NCBI GenBank assembly: GCA_009193035.1
Contig: SWDT01000032.1
Coordinates: 124,001-188,000 of the forward strand
Direction of reading: 5' to 3'
Length of the DNA: 64,000 nucleotides
Origin: Halicephalobus mephisto
Taxonomy: Eukaryota; Nematoda; Chromadorea; Rhabditida; Panagrolaimidae
How positions within the stretch are numbered: position 1 is the first letter of the stretch; each line of letters opens with the position of its first letter. The notes beneath the pieces are model-generated. The model was not told the DNA's origin and searched no databases. It saw only the letters and a list, made by a program, of their open reading frames with translations. Of this stretch, positions 45,581 through 57,100 are shown in pieces. Made by a program: the position numbers and the translations under genes.

Positions 45581-46014
45581 GCTCGTTATAAATTGACCAC
45601 CCACTGGATTTCGTAATTAAATTAGGAAATCCACGTAAATCCCCATAGGATTTCAGTGATTTTTATATTACTTCAAAGGTCTCAATATGAACTTAAAGAA
45701 AATCAACAATTAAAAAATCCCTATCGCAAAATGGCTTTGTTATTAATTTTTTTTGAATTTCCGCACAAACCACTTCTGTCTTTTATAATAGTATGATTTT
45801 GGAAAATTTTAAGTTTTTATTAAAATCTGGAAGATCTTAGAATTTCCACGAAATTTTAGTAAACAATATCCAACGAAAATTCTGGATGTTAGATAACCAG
45901 AGCCAGAATTTGGACTTCTCGTGCTCAGACGACATTCAAGTTTTCCTACTGTAACACATTGATGTCAATGCGACCCGCCGGTGATTCGTAACTTTTAATT
46001 TAACGGTTGTTCGA
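45581..46014. other. Spacer, no feature seen
   Basis: No gene or repeat was recognised. Confidence 0.35.
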
Positions 46015-46180
46015 AATGCTGTCTCGTAGTTGCTTCATTTCGAACGCATATCTCAAACTTTGGTAATTAAAATATTATTATAAACAAGTTATAAAATAAA
46101 AAGATAACATGATCGAGAAATCTTTGTTAAGACTGTTAACAATTTTCTGAATCGATGACGTCATCGCTGTTCTGATTAAA
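46015..46180 (-). repeat. SL1-containing dispersed repeat, copy 2
   Basis: Opposite orientation to copy 1. The SL1 segment (46052-46071) has one mismatch. The shared body includes ACAAGTTATAAAATA, GATCGAGAAATC, AAGACTGTTAACAATTTTCT and GATGACGTCATCGC. Confidence 0.75.
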
Positions 46181-46244
46181 TATATCCTATTTTCAACCAT
46201 TTAATTAACCTATTTTTATTAAATATTGTTCAAAAAGGTGTCTT

Positions 46245-46390
46245 AGATTTGTTCCGAACTCAAACTTGGGTAATTAAATATTATAAGCAAGTTATAAAAT
46301 ACAAAAGCAATATGATCGATAAATCTTTTTTAAGACTGTTAACAATTTTCTGAATCGATGACGTCATCGCCGTTCCGATCAACGGTGTTA
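46245..46390 (-). repeat. SL1-containing dispersed repeat, copy 3
   Basis: Near-duplicate of copy 2, about 200 bases further on and in the same orientation. Its SL1 segment at 46259-46278 is a perfect 20-base match, preceded on the plus strand by TTGTTCCGAA, the counterpart of TTCGGAATAAA in copy 1. Confidence 0.8.
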
Positions 46391-47172
46391 AAATTTACAT
46401 TATTTTTCCGTGATAATCTATTATTATCAGTTCTACAGATGCTATGATTAACATGGGTACAGAAACTGCTGCATAATTTAATAAAAAAATTTGCATTTTC
46501 GGAAACATTGAGTTCTTCGATTTGGAAACTTTTTTTTTCATATTTTTTGCATGTTTTTATATAAAAATTGGCACTTAATTATTGATTAATTGCACTTATT
46601 CATTTGTTTATTTTTTACAAACAACGTGAACTGACAATGGAAGCCGCTTTAGTCGCAGTGGCCTTTTAAAATGAGTTGTATGTGATCTTGGAGTGCTTGA
46701 AATGTAGATTCTGAATAAGTACTCTGTTGTGACTTCCTAAGGGACGTTGCAATGTAAGGAAACAGGTACTGGAGTCTTTACAGAACAAGTCACAATCCTA
46801 TTATTATATCACAACAACCACATAATAACATAAACCTCGTACGGTTACGGTAGTCGTGGTAAGACCAATAATTCAGGAAGCGCCATCTGTATGGCGTCTC
46901 TTCAGGTCCCAACGTATTCCATTTTTGCTAAACGATCTTCTGAAGCGAGATAATCACGGAAATTTCTAAATTTAGGATTGAATTTTTTTGCACTTCTGAT
47001 TATTTCTTTAAAAAACCAATGAAATAGTTATAATCTATACAAAAAATGCATCTAATGGTCAAAAAATAATTAAATTTGGTTAAATTAGAGTGGAAAACAA
47101 ATATCTCCAAAATGGAGTCGTCAAACTTCGACAAAAAGCAAGGAGGTACTCTTGTGTCTTCCCAACTTTTGA

Positions 47173-47351
47173 TACAGTAGAACTTGGATATAAGATACCC
47201 CTGCTATAACATATCTCGGATTATAGCATGCGGTCTGAGTAAGTAAGTTTGGTTAGTCTGCTGTCAAATTTACCTCCTATAACATATCCTTTCTTATAAG
47301 ATACATTTTGTCCGATCCCAAGGAGGTATCTTATATTCAAGTTCTACTGTA
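47173..47351. mobile_element. MITE (same family), copy 5
   Basis: TACAGTAGAACTTGGATATA start and TATATTCAAGTTCTACTGTA end. It directly abuts copy 6, sharing a TA. Confidence 0.85.
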
Positions 47352-47560
47352 CAATAGAACTTGGATATAAGATACCCCTGCTATAACATATCTCGGATTA
47401 TAGCATACGATCTGAGTGAGTAAGTTTGGTTAGTCTGCTTTCAAATTGACTCTGGATATAACATATCCTTTCTTATAAAATACGGTGTGAGTGAGATCCT
47501 TTCTTATAAGATACGCTTTGGCCGGTCCCAAGGGGTATCTCATATCCAAGTCTTATTGTA
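47350..47560. mobile_element. MITE (same family), copy 6
   Basis: Starts TACAATAGAACTTGGATATA and ends TATCCAAGTCTTATTGTA. It has an internal repeat of the CCTTTCTTATAA block, which makes it longer than the others. Confidence 0.8.
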
Positions 47561-47710
47561 TATGAAATTTTACACATTTATCTCATTTTTTCATTCTACA
47601 AAAGCATTTAGCAGAAATTGAATACATATTCAGAATCTACATTTCAAGCACTACAACATCATATATGACTCATCTTAAACGGTGACTTTGGCTAAAGTGA
47701 CTTCTCTTGT

Positions 47711-48419
47711 AAGAAATCTGTGGTCTTAGCACGAAAAAAGCCGCATGTCTAATTAGTTCGTCATTTTGGGTGAATTGGAGAAATAAGACATAGACTATCG
47801 CCCTCACCCCCTCGAATTGTGATCTTCAATTTCGGTAAAACAGATAGCAAATATTCTACAGTAGTTTTGAGGATATTTTGTAAAATATCCTATTGAAGAA
47901 AATTAATTCAATTTTTTTAAAATTTATTATTTTCTAACAGAATACAGTAAATAGATAACCAAGGATACTGTATTCACATTTTTAAGCATTTAAGTAATTT
48001 AGTATTTTTTAAAAATTCTTCGAAAAAAAAAATCCAATTTTCGAATAAAATAATTTTTTTATTTTTCACTCTGTCTAAATCAACTTACAGCACTTTAAAG
48101 TAAAAAATTTCAAAAAATATTTCAAACCTGACCAATTTTTGTACAAATTAGGAATTAAAGAATACCACGAAAACTGAAATTCACATCAATAAATACTTAC
48201 AAAACTACTCCAGTTCAATGATTCATGTGATCAAAGTTCAAAGTTGGAATTTTTACCTTAAGATAAAATCTAAATTTTCCGTTTCAAAAATGTCCATATC
48301 AAGTTGTATCAATTCAGTTCAGATAGTGTGCAATTTTCAGAAACAAAAAAGTCTAGTTTCTCAACAAACCCAAACTTTAGTTTCGAACTCTGTCAACTTC
48401 GATAGCAGAAGGCATGAAT
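47711..48419. other. Spacer 3' of the acidic-protein gene
   Basis: AATTGTGATCTTCAATTTCGG near 47817 is a fragment of the repeat family seen in the glutamate- and acetylcholine-receptor introns. No gene was recognised. Confidence 0.4.
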
Positions 48420-49633
48420 CTAAAAGTACTTCACAGGCTTCTTGACTCGTGGACTTCGACGAACTGGGACAGAATAAGGTTCAAATTTGGGATTTTTCTT
48501 AAACGAATTTCCAACTGGAATTACGATTTCTTGTTCGTCCTCGTTTTCGTCGTAATTTTCTTCTTTTCCGTCCTCCAAGTCCTTAGAACTGGTGTTTCCA
48601 GCACGGAGAATTTCTTCTTCTTCCGAGTTGTCGAAATCAATATGGGGTAGTTTCGGGACAGTCCGATATTCGTCGTCAAATTGAGAAAGAGGATCGTCGT
48701 TTTCGTCATCGTCAGATTCTGAATCTTCATCTTGTGCTTTAGTCTTCTTGTAATAACGCTCAAATCTCTGAAAATTACCATATTATTGTAGAAATTGTAA
48801 ATTAGTATAATTGGAATTTTTTCGAGAATTTTCAAAAATTAAAACAGTTCAAAATTTTGACTTTGGGCGATTATTTCGCAATCTTACGTGATTTCGTAAT
48901 CAATTTGTGGAATTACACCTCATTTGGATAGATTTAAAAGTTTCTGAATTGGGACATAGGATGTGGAAATCCGTCCACTTTTTAAAGTTAATTTTTGCAA
49001 ATGAAAGTATACATAAATTTCGAAAAAATTACAACATTACAGTACTTGACCGAAAACAAGTTTCTAGACTTGTCATTTAAATAGATTTAATTTCGTTGTT
49101 TTTAAATACGAAAACAGAAATCTCACCTTGTTGTGCTTCATAACTCTGACTTTTATCTTTTCGTCGGTGATGCTCCCGACATTGGCCGAACTGCAAACCA
49201 GGTCCTTGCTGAAGTCCAACTCTCGGAGTTTTGCTTTTACTTCCCCTTCGCTAAGTGGCTTCTTTCCTGGTTTAACGACCTGAACCCACTGAAAATAGAA
49301 ACCTATATAAAAATGAGAACTTATAGGTGAAAATAAAACTCATATAAAAATAAGAATTTATATATGAAAAGTAAAAATTCATATATGAAAAATGAAAATC
49401 CATATATTAAAATTAATATTCATATGTGGAAAATGAGAATTCATATATTAAAATTAATATTCATATGTGGAAAATGAAAATTTGAAACTTACTTCTCCAG
49501 TGCTGCAGTTCAATTCCAAATTCGCGGCTTCTTCTTTGGAGATTCTTTCGTACTTTCTGCAGAGATTCTCTATATTGTACCGTAATCGGAGAAATTTTTT
49601 CTGAACATCTTCTTCCAACAACTGGCTGGACAT
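48420..49633 (-). CDS. Acidic 216-residue protein, probably nuclear, unknown
   Basis: Three phase-0 exons, 49633-49493, 49288-49127 and 48767-48420, make one frame. The start MSSQLLEEDVQKKFLRLRYN opens a helical, charged N terminus. The middle (residues 48-101) reads WVQVVKPGKKPLSEGEVKAK and later EKIKVRVMKHNK. The C-terminal half is strongly acidic with Asp/Glu runs (EDSESDDDENDD) and closes with a basic tail, VRRSPRVKKPVKYF. This profile is common in chromatin and nucleolar proteins. An upstream in-frame extension has no ATG. I do not recognise the orthologue. Confidence 0.75.
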
Positions 49634-50607
49634 TCCGAAGCAAAGGAATGTTTGGAAAACGATATATAAAAAAATAAAAATGTTTTCTCGCGCGTTTTTA
49701 CACTCGGAACAAAACGCCAAACGTCAGTCGAATTAAAAATTTAAATTTTGAAATAAGATAATTGAAATTTTTTTGGATTATAGAATTTTTAATGAGATTT
49801 TTAAATCAGTTCAAAGTTGATCGAAAATCAGTAATTGTGGTAAATTTCAGAGTTGTAAATTTTCTGAATTCATTTAAAATTGATAATTTTGAATTTAATT
49901 AAAATTATTGATTTTTAAAATTTTTTATTTTCGAATAGAATTTATCTTATTCTAATTTTTCGATTTTTGAATCAATTCAAAGTTGATCGAAAATTAGGTT
50001 ATAATATTTGTGATCCAGACACGTGTTTTAAATATTTATATCTTAATTCTGAAATTCAAAGTCAGCAAAAAAAAACTTTCAACAGTGTAATCGTACCGGT
50101 AAATTCTAAATTTCGAATCAGAATTAATAAATAGCTTTCAGAATCCTTGTAAAAGATATATAATTTATTATTGAATCTAATCTAATCTGTTTAATTGTGG
50201 TCGATTGTAATTTTCAGTGCCTGTGGAGAATCTCATCTATATTCTACAGTATTCTACACTCCTTGATATTCAGATTATCGGTTCGGATATTCTTTTTCGG
50301 ATCCAGTTTCTGTTCCAACACTGCCACAGATACTAGAAATCACTTATAATTGAATATAATCTAATCTGTTTAATTGTGGTCAATTGTAAGTGATTTCCAG
50401 CGCCTGTGGAGAATCTTATCTATATTCTACAGTATTCTACACTCCCTGATTTTCAGGCTACCAGTTGTGGTCCTCTCTTTTTGGTCTAGTTTCTGTCCTA
50501 ACAGTGACTTACTTCTTAATAGTAATTTTTCTGGATGTAGTGAATTCATCCAGACCATCTATAGGACTGTTGTGAATTCGTAATCCCTCCAACAGAACCA
50601 GTAGGCG
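49634..50607. other. Spacer with a tandem duplication at about 50165-50500
   Basis: AATCTAATCTGTTTAATTGTGG through TTCTACAGTATTCTACACTCC occurs twice, about 170 bases apart, just upstream of the short gene at 50608. It could be a duplicated promoter segment. No ORF was found. Confidence 0.5.
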
Positions 50608-50892
50608 ATGGAGGAGCCGAATGTGGTCGCAGGGGGGTCGAGCACGGAGCAGTGGATGACGACGGGGGTGCAGAACCCGAACTTCCTGGACTTCTCTCTG
50701 AAGCCTGAGAGCAGCTACCTGACACCCAGTCTGGAGGGCGAGAACGGCTACTACCACACCCACCACTACTACTGTCCCGACCCCCTGGTCCCCACCCCCT
50801 ACTTCTACGACGAGAAAAATTTCACCTCTTATCCTGACCATCTCCCCATCCCTCAAAATCCTCAAATTTTTCAACAGAATCAATGTAAATAA
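50608..50892 (+). CDS. Short single-exon gene with GC-rich codons, unknown
   Basis: A 94-codon ORF with ATG at 50608, stop TAA, and AATAAA-like signals at once downstream. It begins MEEPNVVAGGSSTEQWMTTG and contains a Tyr/His-rich patch (GYYHTHHYYCPDP), ending in QNPQIFQQNQCK. For the first 70 codons the third positions are mostly G or C (CTG, GAG, CCC, TAC), in clear contrast to every neighbour; the last 20 codons return to local AT-rich usage. No signal peptide or known domain. It may be recently transferred or a fast-evolving conserved gene. Confidence 0.55.
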   Translation: MEEPNVVAGGSSTEQWMTTGVQNPNFLDFSLKPESSYLTPSLEGENGYYHTHHYYCPDPLVPTPYFYDEKNFTSYPDHLPIPQNPQIFQQNQCK

Positions 50893-51130
50893 ACATATTT
50901 AAAAACAAAGATTTATTTTCGAAAGTAATAAAGCTGAAAAACCACTGCTTCCTTTTCGTCTTATCTGTTGACGATGAATGTAATCTCATTTCTCGGCCTC
51001 GAGGGTCACTCCCTGCCCTCGGCCAGACAAGCCCTCAATTTGGCTTTTTTCAGAGGACTAGGACTCCCGCTGGTTTTTGGCTTTTCTTCCGAAGGATAAT
51101 GATCTTTTTTGAATGAAAAAAATTTCAAAA

Positions 51131-54100
51131 ATGGGACGAAAGTTGTTGATTTTTTATTTTTTTGGATTACTCCAATACTTCCTCGTGGATTGTTACAGAT
51201 TTGGTAAGTTGTAAAACTGTAAAAAATTAAAAATCAATTTTGACTAAATTTTTATTTTTTTAAATTCTAAAATTTCAGAATTTTTTGATTAATTTTGAAA
51301 GTTTGAAAATTTTCGAAAAATTTTGAATTTTTTATTTAATTTTGAAAAATTCTAGAAATTCGGAAAATTTGAAATTTTCGAGAAATTTAGAACTTTTTAC
51401 AGAATTCTGGAAAATTCCAAGTTTGAGATAAAATTTTCAGATATCAAAATCTTTAATTGGATTTTGAAAAATTCCAAAAATTTCAAGAAGATTCCAAATA
51501 TTTGGAAAATTTAAAATTCTTGAAAAAGTTTGAAATTTTTTGTTTAATTCTAAAAAATTCTAGAAATTTGGAAAATTTAAAATTTTTTATTTGATTTTTA
51601 AAAATTCTAGAAATTTGGAAAATTTGAAATTCTTGAATAAGTTTGAAATTTTTTTGTTTAATTTTTAAAAATTCTAGAAATTCAGAAAATTTGAAATTCT
51701 TGAAAAAGTTTGAAATTTTTGATTTTGGAAAATTCTAAAACCTTCACAGAATCCTAGGAAACTTCAGAAGCTTTTTAAAGTTCTCCAGAATTTTGGAAGT
51801 TCCTAGAATTTTCGAATTTTGTAAAAATTTTCAGAATTTTAAAATAAATTTATAAATAAAAATTAAAAATTTTCAGGAGCGATATTTAGAGAAAAAAAAG
51901 ATGCTCATCTTGTTTCTTCTTTCGTCTATGCCATTGAATGGGTGAATGCCCACAGGCCATTTGGAAGATTCGAGTATGTCATCGAGTTCGTCAACGAAGG
52001 GGACCACTTTGGAGCCATTGGGAAGGCTTGTAAACTCATCGAAGAAGAAAAAATAATTGTTTTATTTGGCTCATCGGATATCTACATTAATATGCAATTA
52101 AAAAAAATCGCAAATTTAATAGATATTCCATTTTTTACCGTAATCGATGATTTTTGGATTGAAAAAATTCAAAATTTAAAAAAAATTAAAGATTCCGAAA
52201 TCCGAATATTTCCTCAGGCGGAGTTGCTGGAGTCCTTGTCCGACCTAATCCGGCATTGGCGTTGGTCCAAGATTACTGTAGTCTATGTGGAGGATTCCAG
52301 AATATCCAGATTGGTGCCTTTTTTGGAAAAAGAAATTTATTCCGGAATCAGATTCCACTTCATCAGAGTCGAAAACCAAAATTTCCTTTCTGCTACTAAA
52401 CAAATAAAAAAACTCGAAGATTGTTCAAACATATTTCAAAATGAATGTTTCGATTTTTCCAGAATTCTAATCGACATGAATCCAGATGATACTTACAAAT
52501 TTCTCCTCGCAGCACTCCAAATGGGATTTATTGAATTAAAACATTGGTTTTTGCTGACTTCAATGGATCTAAAATCCATGGATATGGAACTGTTCAGACA
52601 CAACCATGCTAGATTCATTTCAACGTCCCCAATATCCCCGGATTTTCTAAATCTCGAAAAGGATAATTTCGATTTAGAAAAATTCGAAAGACTAATCAAA
52701 AAAGATTGGGAAAAAAAGAACGGAAAAAATCGAAATTTCCGACCGGTAAGTGGGGTACAAAGACGAGGAGTATAGGGTCAGGATAGGGATAGGGGTATAG
52801 GTTTAAGGTAGGGATAGGGATATAGGCTTACGGTAGAGAATAGGAAGTATAGCGTCAAGAGAGGGGATAGGAGTATAGGGTTAGGGCAGGGATAGGGATA
52901 TAGGCTTACGGTAGAGAATAGGAAGTATAGGGTCAAGAGAGGGGATAGGGATATAGGGTTAGGGCAGAGAACAGAGAGTACAGAGGATACGGAGATACAA
53001 GAATATAAAAGTACAAGAGATATAGGGAAAGAGCAATATGAGAGTGGGGTAGGAGTAGGAGCAGAGAGATATAGGAGTATAAAAGACATGGAATACGGGG
53101 ATATGAAGGTACATACAAAAAATGATAAATTAGAACGACTCTGATGTATCAGATACTTTATATTCAATGCATCGATGTATTCAGCTGAATCGGTGTATTG
53201 TACTTAATATATCTGACACATCAAAGTCGTTCTAGTGTATCCATACATCATATACAATGTATCCTTTTTGCGTAAAAGATAGAGGGTAGGAAGCGGATAG
53301 AAGATAAAGGAGAGAGTGACACCGGGTAAGGATAACGATAAGAGTAGAACCGAGGTTCAGGACAGGGGCAGGGAAGGAATAGAGATGGAGTTAAGAAGTT
53401 ACGGAACAGGGGAATTAGAAGGAATATAGAGTAGGGAGACTGAGAAAAAACGATACAGTACGAGAAAAGATGAGGAGACATAATGGACGATTCTTCAGTC
53501 CGAAGCAGCTTTCATGTTCGATGCAGTCTTCCTGGCTGCTCATTCGGTGTTCAACATGTCCCAACTGTACGCCATCAGGAATGACGTCCATTTCGCGAGA
53601 TGCCGGTCGATGATGTCTGCCCATGTTCCGTTCCACTACGGAAACAAACTTGTCGAGCACATTAAAAATACCGTAAGTTCATTTTCGAAAATTATTTATA
53701 TTTCGAGTTAACTTTGTCCAAGAGTGTCTTCTTAAATCTGGGAAATTGGTACTTGATCTGTGACTTTCAAAGAGTAAATTCATAGTTAACTTTCGAAATA
53801 CTTCTAAAAAAGTAATTTTAAGAGTTATAGAACATTAAAATCGTGATTTTCATATATGAGTTCTTTGAATATAAAATTTGAAAATCAACAAGAACCTTCC
53901 AAGATATAAATTTCGATTTAGGATAATTTTTATAAAAAATTAATATTATATTTATTTTCTAAATCCTTCTAAACAACATTGAAGGGTTATAAAATGTTAA
54001 AAATCGTGATTTTCATATATGAGTTCTTCGAATATAAACTTGAAAATCAACAAGAATCTTCCAAGATATAAATTTCGATTTAGAATCATTTTTATAAAAA

Positions 54101-57100
54101 GTTTATATTATATTTATTTTCTAAATCCTTCTAAACAATATTGAAGGGTTATAGGACATTAAAATCGTGATTTTCATATATGAATTTCTCAAAATTCGGA
54201 TTTTTAAAATCATTCACAAATGATTCAGTATACCAATTTTGATTTTAAAGAATTTCTATAAAAAATTTTAATTTATCTAATCTAAAAGTTGTATTATTCT
54301 CAAGATTTCCAAAAATAGATTTTTATTTTTTCAAATAAAAATTAAATTTTAGACGATCCATGGACTGACGGGAGATTTGAGTCGAGTAAATCCTAAAAAC
54401 GTCCATGGAAATTTCTCTTTGCGAATTAATTTACTGGGATATTCCGGAAACATCGATGACGTAAGTTTTAAAATCGTTGTTGTGAAAATTATGATTTCCA
54501 CAAAATGGTCCCGAAACGAATTTTGGGAAGTTTTCTGAAATTGGAATGGCTTATAGTGGTTATTTCGTAATTTTCCAAAATCTTAAAACAGTTCATGAGT
54601 TTCATCACGAAATGGTCCCGAAACGAATTTTTAAAGGTTTTTAAAAACTATAGTACCCTTGATAAGAGTTATTTCGTAATTTTATAGAATTTCGAAATGG
54701 GTCATGCTGTTGCGGAAAATAAAAAATTTTGTTACGAAATAGTCCCGGCGCGAATTCTAGGATTTTTGGAAATATTTCGTGACAGTTATTTCGTAATCTT
54801 AAGAATTTCGAAATGAATCACTGTTACGGAAAATAAAAAACATTGTTACGAAATAGTTTTGGGACGAATTTTTAGGAATTTCCAGGAAGTACGGTAGTCA
54901 AAAATTTTAGTTTTGAATTATTTCGTAATTTTGGAAAATTCCGAAATTAATTTTTTAAATTTCTTCTTAGATAGGTTCGGAAACTTTTAGATTACGGTAC
55001 ATACCCTTCTATCACACTTCTAGGGTTAATTCTTTATATATGGAAATATTTTTAAAAAATTATAATTGGCACTACAGTATCCTATTGAAGACAAGTCCTC
55101 CGTTTTACAGAAATTGAAAATCACAATTCGAGGTTGAAATTGGGGTTTTTCGTGGTAGGAGAACCTCAGAAGTCAAATTTGAATTCCAATTTTAAGATCT
55201 ATCAATTTGAGTAAAATCAGTCTTTGAAATGAGAAAACTTAAATGCCGTCTCAGCACGAAAAATTCAAATTTCAGTTTTCAACTTTGATAAGATGAAACA
55301 TAGTATTATCAAAGTTGAAGATCACAATTCGAGGTCAAAATTGGGGCTTTTCGTGGTAGGATAGATTCAGTCATGTTTGAGTTCGAAAATTCGGATTTTA
55401 AAGTCTATTAATTTGAGTAAAATCAGTCTTTCAAATAACAAAAATTCATGATTCTTAACAAAAATCCAAATTTCGACCTCGAATGCTGATTTCCAATTCT
55501 GATGAAACGGAGTACGGTATTTTGAAAGTTGGAAATCAGAATTTGCGGTCGAAGTTTGGACTTTTCGTGTTACGGTAAATTAGGAATTTTCCTTATTCCA
55601 AAAAACTTGTTTTTTTCTTACGTAATTTGATACAACCTGATATCTGGATATTCTATATCCAAACTTGGTCTTCGAGTTGTGTTCCAGCGCGAAAAGTCCG
55701 AATTTCGACCTCGAACTCTGATTTCCAATTCTGATGAAAACGGAACAAATTTTGTTTTTGTTGTATCCGTCACGCCGATTGACCCACGTCTGAATGAGGA
55801 GGAAAAATAGTATAGAAAAGGTTTATTAAATAAATGCCTTAGGCACAGTACAAAGAAACCCTATGTCGAAATCGACATTAACAAACAACTCAACTTCCTG
55901 CCAAGAGGAACTGTATGTCCTCTTGTCGGTGCTCAGACAATCCGTTCGGGACCAAACGTTCTTTATTGATACTAAAGCAATCCGTTCGGGACCAACCACT
56001 CTTTATTGATACTAAGGCAATCCGTTCGGGACTAAGTGCTCTTTATTGATACTAGGACAATCCGTTCGGGACTAAGTGCTCTTTATTGATATTAAGGCAA
56101 TCCGTTCGGGACCAAGCGTTCCCGGTTGGTTGCGCTTTCCATTGAGGCTGGGTTCCCGATCCAACAGTTTTTATTTTTAAATGATTCCAGATCGGATTCT
56201 GGGAATCGAAATCGGACGTGAATGTCAACATGTCCAGTGACTCCCATGCCCAACTCCAGCACAACGTCCAGGTTTCGGACGAGCTGAAGCCCCACTTCAA
56301 AGTCACGACGATCATGGAGAGACCCTACGTGATGTTGAAGAAAAATCACTTTGAATTGAACGAAAATAATCAATTTGAAGGATTTTGTATCGATCTTTTG
56401 GAAGAATTAAGCAGAGATTTGGGATTCACCTACAGTATCCATGTTGTTAGAGACAACAAATACGGTAATGACGTGTACGGTAACGGCACCTGGGACGGCA
56501 TGATCGGGGAGATCCTCAACGGCGAAGCAGACATGGCCGTGGCTCCGTTTACAGTAAACTTCAGAAGAGCAGAAGTAGTGGATTTCACGAAGCCGTTCCT
56601 GTCCCTAGGGATAAGTATCCTCTTCAAAATCCCCACCGACCATCAGCCAGATTTATTTTCGTTTTTGAATCCGCTTTCTTTGGAAATTTGGTTCTGGATT
56701 CTGATGTCAATCATAGGGGTTACTGTAGGCATGTACATCGCCGCCAGAATCACCCCTTATGAATGGAATCTGAATTTTTCTTGTTGTACTGCTCATCAAC
56801 CCCATCCTGCGGCGGAGTACTCAAATCCAGAAGTACCCATTCAACTATCAAACAATTACAGTTTCTACAATACAGTATGGTACGTACTATCAACAATGCT
56901 AAAAGGCGGTTGTGATTTCGGTCCCAGAGCGGTCTCAACACGACTACTCGGAGGGACCTGGTGGTTCTTCACTCTCGTCCTCGTCTCTGCCTACACCGCA
57001 AACCTAGCAGCAGTACTGACAGTTTCGAAACCCCACATCCCAATCAGAAACCTAGACGACCTAGCAAACCAATCAACCATATCCTACGGCACTATAAAAG

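Larger units (their letters stand above)
46625..47710. mobile_element. Element with terminal inverted repeats of about 85 bases, MITEs nested inside
   Basis: GAAGCCGCTTTAGTCGCAGT...GAGTGCTTGAAATGTAGATTCTGAATA at the left is matched in reverse by TATTCAGAATCTACATTTCAAGCAC...GGCTAAAGTGACTTC at the right. The interior of about 900 bases encodes nothing recognisable and has been invaded by two copies of the TACAGTAGAACTTGG family. The sequence just inside the left end, GGAAGCGCCATCTGTATGGCGTC, has its own palindrome. Confidence 0.65.

Noticed and set aside
23127..46278. SL1 RNA genes
   Set aside because: The matches lack the donor GT right after the leader and no Sm-site context was seen, so they are not functional SL RNA genes.
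52860..52965. Telomere-like GGGTTAGGG word
   Set aside because: It is isolated in a GGGATA-type array; nematode telomeres are usually TTAGGC and no array of that unit is present.
52778..53167. 129-codon minus-strand ORF rich in Pro, Ser and Leu
   Set aside because: Open only because it reads the complement of the purine minisatellite; it lies in a glutamate receptor intron.
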